Source: Coturnix japonica (lineage: Eukaryota; Chordata; Aves; Galliformes; Phasianidae). From it: a stretch of DNA of 64,000 nucleotides. The stretch covers positions 3,400,819 to 3,464,818 of the forward strand of contig NC_029542.1 in NCBI RefSeq assembly GCF_001577835.2, in the 5' to 3' direction. The position numbers and the translations under genes were made by a program. Below, one piece after another: positions 1 through 9,575 of the stretch (its first letter is position 1; every line of letters begins with the position of its first letter). The notes under the pieces are model-generated. The model searched no databases and had not been told where the DNA came from. It saw only the letters and a program-made list of their open reading frames with translations.

Positions 1-136
1 CCCCATAGGTGCCGCTGGGTGCCCCATAGGTGCCGCTGGGGGCCCCATAGGTGCCGCTGGGGGCCCATAGGTGCCGCTGGGGTCCCCATAGGTGCCGCTG
101 GGGGTCCCATAGGTGCTGCTGGGGCCCCATAGGTGC
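1..136. repeat. Minisatellite, 20-21 bp unit
   Basis: About six and a half head-to-tail copies of a unit close to CCCCATAGGTGCCGCTGGGG start at the left edge, so the array continues outside the window. It lies in the last intron of SKAP1. The unit carries the CCCATAG core seen in many other arrays in this window. Confidence 0.9.
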
Positions 137-329
137 AACTCCCAGCTCACAATGGGACAGAGCACCCCACTCCCCCCACCCCCCCGACCCACTCCATGCA
201 GGTATTGAGCACAGGGGCCCCATTAGTGAGTAATTAGGTACAAACACCCTCAAAACTCAACACCCCCCCCCATCCAAAAAGCACGAGAGGCAGAGTTCAC
301 CCTGCACTGGGCTCTGCCTCTCTGTGCCA

Positions 330-510
330 GCGCACTCCTCGTTTTAATAGTTTAATAAAAATTAGCATAATTAACGAACATCTGTATGATCCAGAGCGGT
401 GCAATTTGGCACTCGGAAACGAGGACTTAAACGTTATTGCTGGGAGTTTAATGTTGTTTTAATTCTTTTTGGCACCGAGCGGTGAAATAAAAACGCTCGG
501 TGCCGCGAGT
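330..510. promoter_or_regulatory. AT-rich intronic island ending in a perfect hairpin (candidate regulatory element)
   Basis: This AT-rich, non-repetitive stretch lies inside a GC-rich intron of SKAP1. It ends in two 11-base arms, GGCACCGAGCG at 471-481 and its exact reverse complement at 494-504, separated by a 12-base A-rich loop. The composition break and the perfect stem are seen directly. A role as an enhancer or structured RNA is inference only. Confidence 0.4.
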
Positions 511-779
511 TCTCGGCTGCCTTTCATTTGCATTTTCTTTTTTTTTTTTCCTCCCTTTTGATTGTGAGCAATTGTGGGCTAAGCCAGCAATTCATCAAAG
601 CAGGAAAGGCTTTAGGATACCTCATAGTTTGGGTTGTAGCAAAGATAAGGGTTGGGGAGGGGGCTTAGGGGGTCTCCTTTGCTTGTAGGGTGCATCTCCT
701 GCTTGCTTTAGGGCTGCTCTGCCCGGGGTTCTGCTTCTGGTTTTGAGATGGGGGTTTTCTTGCTTGCCTGGATGTGTTT

Positions 780-1080
780 GAATAGGGGATGTACTCTGTG
801 CTGACCCACATCCCATAGGGAGCAAAGGGAGGTGGCAAAGAGTGAGAAGGGGATGTGTTGGAATAAGGGATGTACTCTGTGCTCACCCACATCCCATAGG
901 GAGCAAAGGGAGGTGGCAAAGAGTGAGAAGGGGATGCGTTGGAATAAGGGATGCACTCACTTTGTGCTGACCCACATCCCATAGGGAGCAAAGGGAGGTG
1001 GCAAAGAGTGAGAAGGGGATGTGTTGGAATAGGGGATGCACTCGCTCTGTGCTGACCCACATCCCATAGGGAGCAAAGGG
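780..1080. repeat. Tandem repeat, 81-85 bp unit, about 3.7 copies
   Basis: A block containing 'acccacatcccatagggag' recurs at about 804, 885, 970 and 1055, which gives periods of 81, 85 and 85 bases. It sits in the SKAP1 intron about 130 bases before the last coding exon. Confidence 0.92.
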
Positions 1081-1215
1081 TGGGAGGGCAGCAGTGCCTC
1101 CAAATGGGACTCAGAGTTGAAAGACCCCATTTGGGTCTATGTGAACCCAAAGGAAGGGAGCAGAGCTGTGCCCCGCTGCCTTGGCATTAATCCTTATGCT
1201 GTGCCCCCCCCCCAG

Positions 1216-1317
1216 GAGTACAACATGTACGGCTGGTGGGTCGGGGAGCTCAATAGCACCGTCGGGATCGTCCCTAAGGATTACCTGGCTGCTGCCTATG
1301 ACCTGGAGGAGCTGTGA
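1216..1317 (+). CDS. SKAP1: SKAP1, last coding exon (src kinase-associated phosphoprotein 1), partial
   Basis: SKAP1 is a cytosolic T-cell adaptor with a PH domain and a C-terminal SH3 domain that couples receptor signalling to integrin adhesion. Only its last exon is in the window. It follows a poly-C tract and AG, begins in phase 0 with Glu-Tyr-Asn-Met-Tyr, and encodes 33 residues and a stop. The segment YGWWVGELN...GIVPKDYL is the second half of the SH3 fold, with the paired Trp and the closing Pro and Tyr of the ligand surface. The human protein ends almost identically through this region, differing mainly in the last few residues (here AYDLEEL). Earlier exons lie left of the window. Being next to SNX11 matches human synteny and supports the call over paralogue SKAP2. 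Confidence 0.9.
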   Translation, partial: EYNMYGWWVGELNSTVGIVPKDYLAAAYDLEEL

Positions 1318-1760
1318 GGATGGTGGTGCCCAGGTGAGAGGTGGAACCTTCATGGGTTGTCTGTGCTGGGAAAGCAGAGCTGCTCCTCTTTTCTCTCCCA
1401 GGACAGTTTGGCTCCATCTTCTGGTTTCTGTTTTACATGGAAGGGAGGTGGTAGGGCTGGGAAATAGGGATGGGTAAAGGGAAAATGCCACCGTGCCCAG
1501 CACAGCTGTGGTTAAGGATCCATCTGTAGGGCTGGGGTTGATGTGATGACCCAAGATATGGGGTGCAGTGCAGTGTCCCTGTCTGGGTTTCAGCTCCATT
1601 CAGTTCTATGGTGGAAAGCTGTGCCAAAACCAAAGCTGCCTCTGTCAGACCCCGAGAGCTGGATGTGACAGCTGCAAGCAGAGCTGACAGCAGCACCGGG
1701 CTGTTCTCCCACAGCCCATACGGGGGCATTTGGCAGAGAAATAAAGCCTGGGAGTGGGGC
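1318..1760 (+). other. SKAP1: SKAP1 3' UTR with polyadenylation signal
   Basis: Sequence after the SKAP1 stop has no further conserved reading frame. An AATAAA hexamer at 1740-1745 is the first good plus-strand polyadenylation signal; a second lies near 2055. The real cleavage site cannot be fixed from sequence alone. Confidence 0.6.
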
Positions 1761-2314
1761 TGGGCCAGCAGGGGGTCAGCAGCCACCTGCCCACCCTGTG
1801 GGCACGGAGACCTTCGTGTCCTCCCTGTAACCCACAGCCCTATGCTGAGACCCCCACCCTCACCTTGTGTCTCCCCCTCCCCAAATACAGGTGCTCACCT
1901 CTCGCCTTTCCCACCCTGCGATGCCACAAAGGACTCGTTCCCAGCCTTGAGAACCCGTTACAAGAAGAGCCCTGTGTGCCACCACCCTCTACCCAGGACC
2001 CTGCACAGCCCTCGGGTACCACCAGCTCCATCCCCATCCTGGGTGGGCAACCCGCAATAAACCCACCCCCCACAATTTATCCCCTCCGAGCTGCAATGCG
2101 CCGCGGGGCCGCCAGGTGGCGCTCTGGGTTTGCGCACAGCCCGTTGTGTTGGTGGGGGGGGCACAGAATTAAGGGGAGGGGGCTCAAAGTGCAGACCTGG
2201 GGCTATTGGGATGGGTTTGGGATGGGTTTGGGATGCCTAAAGCTCAGCTGGGCATGGGGAGACCAATGGGATGGGGTTCTAATGGGGGTGCATGCAGCAC
2301 TGGGGCGGTTAACC

Positions 2315-2322
2315 CCCCCCCG

Positions 2323-2357
<35 letters not shown>
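2315..2357. repeat. Poly-C tract
   Basis: About 40 nearly uninterrupted C bases lie between SKAP1 and SNX11. The true length is unreliable in any assembly. The rest of 1,760-3,100 is intergenic with no gene that I recognise. Confidence 0.9.
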
Positions 2358-2360
<3 letters not shown>

Positions 2361-3105
2361 ATGGTTCTGCCTCTGAATGAGTCACTGTTTTCCCTTCAGC
2401 TTCACAGTCGATCAACACCACTAAAAATAATTCCCTCCTGCCTCTGACACGCTGCCAACACCGGGGCAGCAGCTGCACCCCCCCCCATGGGGGAAAGATG
2501 GGCACCCTATATGGGGTGGGGGGTAGGGGGGAGGAATGGAGCTCTGCTTGCAAAGCTGCTGAATCCCCATCAGCTCTAAAGGGAAACCATAGGGCTGGGC
2601 ATAGGGTATGGAGTGAGGGATGCTCAGAGCAGGGCTGTAGTTGTAGGTTGAGAGCTGCTCTCAGCCCTGGTTGAAGGAGCGATGGCTGCAGGATGCTGTG
2701 CAGCCTATGGCCACAGCTGGCCTCGCAGCTGAGCCATTCGGAGCTATGAGCAGACATGAATATGTATGAAAGAAAAGGGGGGGGAGAGATGCAGCCAATG
2801 GCACCAGCAGCTGCCAGCCTTCACCATGAACTCCTATTGACATTGCTGCTTTCCAACCTCTGCAAACCCCAAACCCTCTGTGTGCAAACAACCAGCCCTA
2901 TGGATCTCACCCCCCAACTCACCTCTCCCTCTAGGTGAGCTGTCCCAGCAGGTTCAGCCCTACAGGGAGAGCTGCAATCAGCTGCTCCATTCCCTACAGC
3001 CATCCATCTCCTATTAGTTTGGCCTGGGCTCTGGTTTGGCTCCTTCCACCCACGCAGCCAAGGACAGACAGGAGCAAACAGCAAACAAACCTCTTCTACT
3101 TGGGT

Positions 3106-3870
3106 TTTATTTCAAGTCAGAGCACGTCAGCTCTGCCTCTACCAGTGCTCAGGGTGTAGGAAAAGGTGCAGGAGCAGCAGCAAAACCAGGGCCCCAAGCA
3201 CTGCCAGGCACCCACTGCAAGGCAGTTGTGTGCTGCATTGCTCTGAGCAAGCTCCCTCCTGGCTGTGAGCCCCCCATTCTCCTCCCATTGTGCTATTGAG
3301 GGGCAGAAAGGTTTGTTCTCCTGCAGGATCCCATCTGGAAGGGGTGGCTGCATAAATAGGTTGGGGGGGTCCATCTCTATTTGTCCCAGCACAGCCTCCA
3401 TGCAAAGGGGGAAGCACAAGGGCTGACCCAAAGGGATCTGATGGGCATCAACCAGCTCCCATTCTAAGTGTGAGGCTGCACACAATACAGCCAGCACATC
3501 CCACCGTGCCCAGGGAATGCACTGAGAACATGGGGGCCTTGCTGGCATCGTGACCTAACCAAGCCCTGCTACTACTCCAATTGGAGAGCAAAGGCCACGG
3601 GGATAACAAACACAGGTTTCACTAACCACTAGATCTCTTCTGCAAAGAGAAGAGCTACAAAACACACTGCCTGGGACATCAAGGACAGCTGAAAGTCATC
3701 AAGGAAGAGAACACACGAGCCCCAGACACCACAGAGCCAAGGGGAAAGCTGTGATCCCAGCACAGCCCCATTCCCTGCCTTGCCAGCCTGGCTTCCCTCT
3801 GGCTCAACCAGCAGCAGCTCCAGACAGAGCTGCAGGTCCTGGGCAAGGCAGGCGAGGTCACTGTAACCAT
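3106..3870 (-). other. SNX11: SNX11 3' UTR with polyadenylation signal
   Basis: The minus strand carries AATAAA at 3106-3111, about 760 bases past the SNX11 stop codon. No competing gene is visible in between, so I assign this stretch as the 3' UTR. The boundary is inferred. Confidence 0.6.
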
Positions 3871-5577
3871 TTACTGAGTCTCTTGCTGTCCACCCAAGGG
3901 CTCTGATGGTTCATCTGGGCTGTCTGAGTGCGTGTCATCCATGCCAAAGTCGGTCCAGTGTGGGAGGTTCTCCAGGCAGCTCAGCCCCTGTGTGGCCCCC
4001 AGGCTGGCACAGCTGAAAAGAGAGAAAGCAGTCAGAGCTCTGGCATCCACTGCAGCGGCTGCTTGTGGTTGTACACAAGGGCAGCAGCACCAGTTAAAGA
4101 GGCAGATGGTGCTGGCAGCAGCGAGGAAAACGCAGCTACAACCTGCATACCTGCCCTGTTAGCTAAGGCTGCTCCCACAAACCCTCTCCTTCAAGCAAAA
4201 AAAGCCCTATCTTAAACACTGCTGGGCTCTGGATGCTTCTTTCTTCCCATTCATTGAATGGAATGCAGGGCACCAACTGGCTCAGGGTGCTGCCAGCAGC
4301 AGGTCTGCTCCAACCAGCTCTATACACAGCAAAAGAGCTGGGATCTGCCCCATTGCAGTGCCCTGTGGTTGGTCTTTCCCTGCCTGCATTACCTGCCATG
4401 CACAGCTCCTCCTTGCAGCAGCGTAGGGCGACTCTCCTCCTCCTGCACCCAGCCACAGTTGGACATGGCGTAGTGCAGGATGGCTTCTGTCACTGTCTGC
4501 GAGCCTTGGCCTTGCACACATGCCTCTATCTCGGGCACAGAGAGCTGGCTCTGCAGGAAGAGGTGCAGCCGGCTGTCGGAGAGGAGGACAACGTTCTGCA
4601 CAACCCTGTGTATGAAGAGAAAGGGCTGAGGCAGGTTCTGCAGGAGCACAGAGAACTCTGAGCCCTGCCCAGACAGCTCACACTGCCCAGCAGCAGATCC
4701 ATCTCACAAACAGCATCTCCTGAGTGCTGCATCCTCCATCTGGTGTGTAAAGGAGCTTCACTCACTTTTCCAAGAACTGCTGCAACCCTTGTCTCCTCTT
4801 CTCAATGAATTCATCCGTGCTCCCCACAAAGAAGGTGGATTTTCCAGGCAGCTCTGGGACAGGCCTGAAAGAAAAGAGCAGAGGGAGCAGCTCAGGGTCA
4901 AATCACCCCAGCAATGGAGCAAGAAGGTTTGGGGGCACCACATCTGGCAGCAGCTGGATCCCATCAGTGCCATCCACATCTGGAGGAAGCCACCCTTCTC
5001 TGTGAGCACATAAGACACCCAGAGCAATCAATGGAGCTGTGGTGTCTGGCTGCTGGGGTAAAGCAAGGAGCTCAGGGCATGCTTACACCAAGCCAGCATT
5101 CTTCTGCAGCTGCTTCCTCAGCCACACGAACTCACGGTAGCGGCGCCGCACGCATGAGGTCTTGGCTGTGAAGGCCTTGCTGTTGGTCTGCACGAGGAAA
5201 ATGAGAACACAGATATAACCCTCTCATCTGAGGGGCAAAGAGGGATGTGAGCTTTGTGGTTTCCCCACTTTCCAGCAACCACAACTTACGTGGAGGAAGA
5301 TCTTATAATCCACATAGGAGTTCCAGGAGCCTTCGTTCTGCACTCGAGGGTCCTGAACACGCACCGTGGTCAACTCCTGGAGCACAAACATTGCCCTGAG
5401 CACAGTGCAGAACAACCAGCCTCATCCCCATCCACCCCCCAGCTCTGCCCCCTGCTCGGTGTTCAGCACCTCTCACCCCTCAATGCATCACTCAGGGCTC
5501 CAGCATTGCCACACTCCAACCAGGAACAGATAAAACCACATCAGGAGGCTCCTTACCTCCTCTCGGCTCTCCAACAT
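3871..5577 (-). CDS. SNX11: SNX11, sorting nexin-11
   Basis: Six coding exons join in phase: 5557-5577 (start Met-Leu-Glu-Ser), 5290-5376, 5087-5187, 4766-4864, 4393-4605 and 3871-4012, giving 220 codons before a TAA. SNX11 is a small endosomal sorting nexin whose extended PX domain binds phosphatidylinositol 3-phosphate. The PX domain fills residues from about 8 to 130. It contains [20 protein letters not shown], the basic [11 protein letters not shown] segment that contacts the lipid, and PVPELPGK. The extension [12 protein letters not shown] then AMSNCGW is characteristic of SNX11 and SNX10. The tail is acidic and, at 220 residues in all, the protein is shorter than the roughly 270-residue human one, so an alternative last exon is possible. 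An ATG in the same exon upstream of the chosen start runs into a stop after eight codons, so it is at most an upstream ORF. Confidence 0.9.
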
Positions 5578-5605
5578 CCTAGAGCCAGAGCCCAGAAGGA
5601 AACAT

Positions 5606-8040
5606 CTGCAGAGAGGAAAAAGGATTCAGTAGGAAGAGATAATCAGGATCCCCCCCCGTCCTCATCACACCCCCAAGTCCTGGCACAGCTGATCCTATCC
5701 ATTACCCACCATGAAATAAAGAGGATGCAACCAAGTCCAGCAGCCCCCAGGGCACAGAGCAAAGCAGCATTAACCTCCCACATGCTCCATAGGCCACACA
5801 GCCCCATCAGGCTCCTGATGGAGGCTGCTCCATGACCAGAACTGGGACTTCTCCTTGTACCTCCATAGGAGAGAAAAGGATGGAAGAGCCCAGCCCCTCT
5901 CCAAGCTGCACGGGCAGTTCTGCACTGAAACATCAGCGCAGCCAGTTCAGGTGCTGAGGAGATAACTCAGCTTTGATCACAGCTTCCTCCTCTCAGCAGC
6001 CTCCCCCTCCTGTCTGCCCAGCACAAGCAAAGCAGCCACCCCCCCCCCCAGCCAGCATCCTCCCACTGTTAGAGCAGCCTGCTCCCCTCCCTTAGATCAG
6101 CCCAGCTCCTGCTGCTGCCCCAGCACGTCTCCCATTAGCACCAGACCCAAACCAGGCCGCTCCTCTTGGGCTCTTTCACAATTCAACTGAACAAGCAACA
6201 AACTCCAGACCACGATTTCCCCCTCTGGTTTAGATGTCGTGCCTTCATTGCAACCACTTGCAACCACCCTCCCTCCCCAGCACTCCATGATACCCTCAGC
6301 TCTCCCATTTTGTTCTGCCATAAGCTGCCTGTCTCTATCTCCACCACATCCCTCGGGCTCTGTTGGGCCCCCAGCTGATTTGCTGCCCCATTGCATTCTC
6401 CTGCATTAATCCCTGTTGTGCAACGATAGCACAGACACGGTGCCAGCACTGCGAGGAAGAGACAGGACACACAGTCCCCACACCCCACAGCAACACAGAC
6501 CAACCCATCTCAGTGTCCCCTCCCTGGTCTGGACCACACAGAATAGCAAAGCTGGCAGACAAAGTGTCCTGGTTTCACCTCTGTTTTATTGTGCAAAGCA
6601 TTTAGAGCCCCTGGGATGAACCTGAGGTTCAGGACACAGCCCCAGCTCCTGAGGGACACAGAGCAGAGAGGCACAACAACCCTTCACCTGTTCCCTATTC
6701 CTGGAGCTTTGCCTTTTAGGCCATGGGAGCTGCCAAGTGCTGGGTAACATTGCGAGCTCAGCCTTTATTTATCCGCTGGGTTGTGAAGCAAAGCTCTTCT
6801 GAAGGCTGAGCTAATTTTAGCTGGGACAAGGGGAGGAGTGAACCACCATCCACGCTACAAAAAAAAATCCGGCTCCACCGGTTTGTAAGATCTCACTGGT
6901 CTGATCCAATGCACAGGAGGTGGAAATGGACGGCAGAGAAAAGCTGAGGGCACAAAGCAAAGAGCCCCAGGCCCAGTGCAGGCAGCTCTGGGGTATCTCA
7001 CAGTGACAGCTCTCAGTGGGGCTGGGTCAGGCTGCTGCTGCTGCTGCTGTTTCCAATTTGAGCTGTGGGTGAGGGGAACAGACCAAAAAAACCCCACCAT
7101 ATTTCAGCTCATGTGATCCTCCCCCTTGGGGACTGAGGGCAGGAAAAGGAGCCAAATGTGCCACCAGTCACCATGCAGGGCTGAGCAATGGGTGCTCAGC
7201 AATCCCAGGCAGCAAAAACACAACAGAGATGAGAGAAAACAGCCCTCATAGGATAGCAGAGGGGTTGGGTTGCTCAGCTATGGGAGGTTGATTACAAAGG
7301 ACTGGGAGGCTGCTGCTCTATGTGATGGATGGGGATGCGGGGATGAATGAGTTAGGGGGGATGGTGAAGGATTACGGGGAAATGATGGGGATGAGGGAAT
7401 GGATGGGATGGGGGATGAATTGGAATGGGGGGGATGGATGAGGCTGGGGGGGATGGGATGAGATGGGGTGGAATTAGATGGGATTGGGTGGGGAATAATG
7501 GGCTGGATGGGGGGGGAAGGGGCTGCCCTGGGAGGGGTCCCACAGCCCCACAGACCCCAGTGCTGCCCCAATGGGCAGAGCAGGACGGAGCACAGCCCCA
7601 GGCCTGGCTCAGCATTGGAAAGCACACATATCCCACAGCCACACATTCACAACGAGCATCAAACCATCCCATTTAAGCTTGATTTAGGGCTAATTGCCCT
7701 TCACTCCATAAAGCACAGGCAGAAAGCAGCTTTGGGTTGGCTTTAAGCACTTATAACAGATCCTTTATCGAGTCTTTAACTTCAGATCCGAATTAAGGGC
7801 CCTCAATGGGGGCTGCCTATATTCCCCCCCCTCCCCATTCCCCCATTCATTTCCCCATAGGGGTCTCGATCTGCTGTAGGATTCTGCCTTCCAACACCAA
7901 ACCGAAGGCCTCCCCCTCTCTATACCCCTATAGGAAGCCATACACCCTCCTCCCTACCTGCTCCCCATACAGATCTCAGCATTACAACCCGTATTTAGGA
8001 CCAAACCCACCCCCTCCCCTTTAAGACCCCCCTCACCTCC
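5606..8040 (-). other. SNX11: SNX11 5' intron(s)
   Basis: No coding exon is visible between the first SNX11 coding exon and the CpG promoter near 8.1 kb. A purine-rich, G-biased low-complexity tract of GGGGATGG-like units occupies about 7320-7515. A minus-strand AATAAA near 6590 is probably fortuitous. Confidence 0.6.
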
Positions 8041-8530
8041 TCACTCCGAACGCGGCCCCTTTAAACCGCACGGCGGCGCGGCGGCCTAGTAGCGCGGGCT
8101 GCACTTCCTCTTCCGCCTCGCGCGGGGGCACGCTGGGAACTGTAGTTCGTACCGGCAGCCTACACCTCCCATCATACCCTGTGGCAGCGTATTTATGAAG
8201 AAGAGACGGACTTCATCTCCCACAGTGCACCGCGGTGGGTGCGGGTCGCGGCGCATGCGTGGTGAAGAGCGGCGGGTATTGAGGCTGGCCGGGCTCTTTT
8301 GTTCGACGGAGGCAGACGGAGAGCGCCAGGCCCGAGGCCTCGGCCCCTTGTAGGCCGCTTCTATTGGGATCCATTGGCGGGGCTGTGTAAGGTCGGTGTG
8401 TCGGTGTAGGCCGCGGTTACCGGTTGTGTGTGTGTATGAGGTGATGGGGGGGGGTTAGGGCTGAGGCGGGGCCGTGAGGGGACAAAGCCGGGCCTGGAGA
8501 GTGAACGGAGCGGGGTAGGCCGCGCTTAAA
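8040..8530. promoter_or_regulatory. Bidirectional CpG-island promoter of SNX11 and CBX1
   Basis: A CpG-dense block lies between SNX11 (minus) and CBX1 (plus). It contains three matches to the ZNF143/SBS consensus ACTACAATTCCCAGCATGC: minus strand about 8129-8146, plus strand about 8160-8178, and plus strand about 8210-8230. It also has an ETS-like CTTCCG near 8110 and an NRF1-like GCGCATGCGT at 8251-8260. A possible noncoding first exon of CBX1 ends before GTAAGG at 8387. An N-run begins at 8534. Confidence 0.8.
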
Positions 8531-8533
8531 TGG

Positions 8534-9033
8534 NNNNNNNNNNNNNNNNNNNNNNNNNNNNNNNNNNNNNNNNNNNNNNNNNNNNNNNNNNNNNNNNNNN
8601 NNNNNNNNNNNNNNNNNNNNNNNNNNNNNNNNNNNNNNNNNNNNNNNNNNNNNNNNNNNNNNNNNNNNNNNNNNNNNNNNNNNNNNNNNNNNNNNNNNNN
8701 NNNNNNNNNNNNNNNNNNNNNNNNNNNNNNNNNNNNNNNNNNNNNNNNNNNNNNNNNNNNNNNNNNNNNNNNNNNNNNNNNNNNNNNNNNNNNNNNNNNN
8801 NNNNNNNNNNNNNNNNNNNNNNNNNNNNNNNNNNNNNNNNNNNNNNNNNNNNNNNNNNNNNNNNNNNNNNNNNNNNNNNNNNNNNNNNNNNNNNNNNNNN
8901 NNNNNNNNNNNNNNNNNNNNNNNNNNNNNNNNNNNNNNNNNNNNNNNNNNNNNNNNNNNNNNNNNNNNNNNNNNNNNNNNNNNNNNNNNNNNNNNNNNNN
9001 NNNNNNNNNNNNNNNNNNNNNNNNNNNNNNNNN
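8534..9033. other. Assembly gap (500 N)
   Basis: A run of exactly 500 N lies in the first intron of CBX1 at the edge of the CpG island. The round size suggests an arbitrary placeholder rather than a measured length. Confidence 0.99.
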
Positions 9034-9139
9034 TATGAAGCTGAGAGGGCAAAGAGTCTCTATGAGCCTTCAGGCAATGCGAGGATCCCCCGTGTATTAT
9101 AGGGGAGGGGAGGATGGAATTGAGGAGCTGTGAGCTGTG

Positions 9140-9285
9140 AGCTGGTCATAAAGTGGTTAAGGTTGGAAATGAGCCCCTCAGGTCCCAATGACTCTCAGTG
9201 CCACATCCCTCCCCTGCTGGTGACACTCCCACCTCCCTCTTTCTCTTACTGAGATGAAGTTGTTCCTGGTACCCGACACTTGAAG
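9140..9285 (-). mobile_element. Possible degenerate CR1 LINE fragment
   Basis: The words 'tcataaagtggttaaggttggaa' followed by a run of short C-rich phrases resemble the reverse orientation of a CR1 3' end. The match is weak and I cannot align it here, so this may be coincidence. Confidence 0.3.
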
Positions 9286-9422
9286 CCTTCACCTCCCACC
9301 CTAAAACTGAGGCTATCGTGGTAATGCTTTGCTTTCCTCCCTTTACACAAAGGAGGAATGCAGCCCTCTGTTCTCACCATCAGCTTTTGGCTGGTTTAAA
9401 GGAGTTCAGGTCTGTCTGCCTT

Positions 9423-9575
9423 ACCATACAACCCCTGTCTATGGGATGGGGTTTGGAGCTCGAGCTCTTTGCCATCCAAGCCATGCAACCCCTGTCTATA
9501 GGAGCTCAAGCTCTTTGCCAGCCAAGCCATACAATCCTTGTCTATAGGATGGGGTTTGGAGCTCGAGCTCTGTAA
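9423..9575. repeat. Tandem triplication, about 50-60 bp unit
   Basis: Three imperfect copies share 'acccctgtctatgggat' and 'ggagctcgagctctttgcc'. The middle copy is shorter. The array lies in CBX1 intron 1. Confidence 0.8.

Noticed and set aside
8417-9102. Reading frames running through N-runs (also at 23-25, 58 and 61-62 kb)
   Set aside because: They are artefacts of unknown bases read as open codons.
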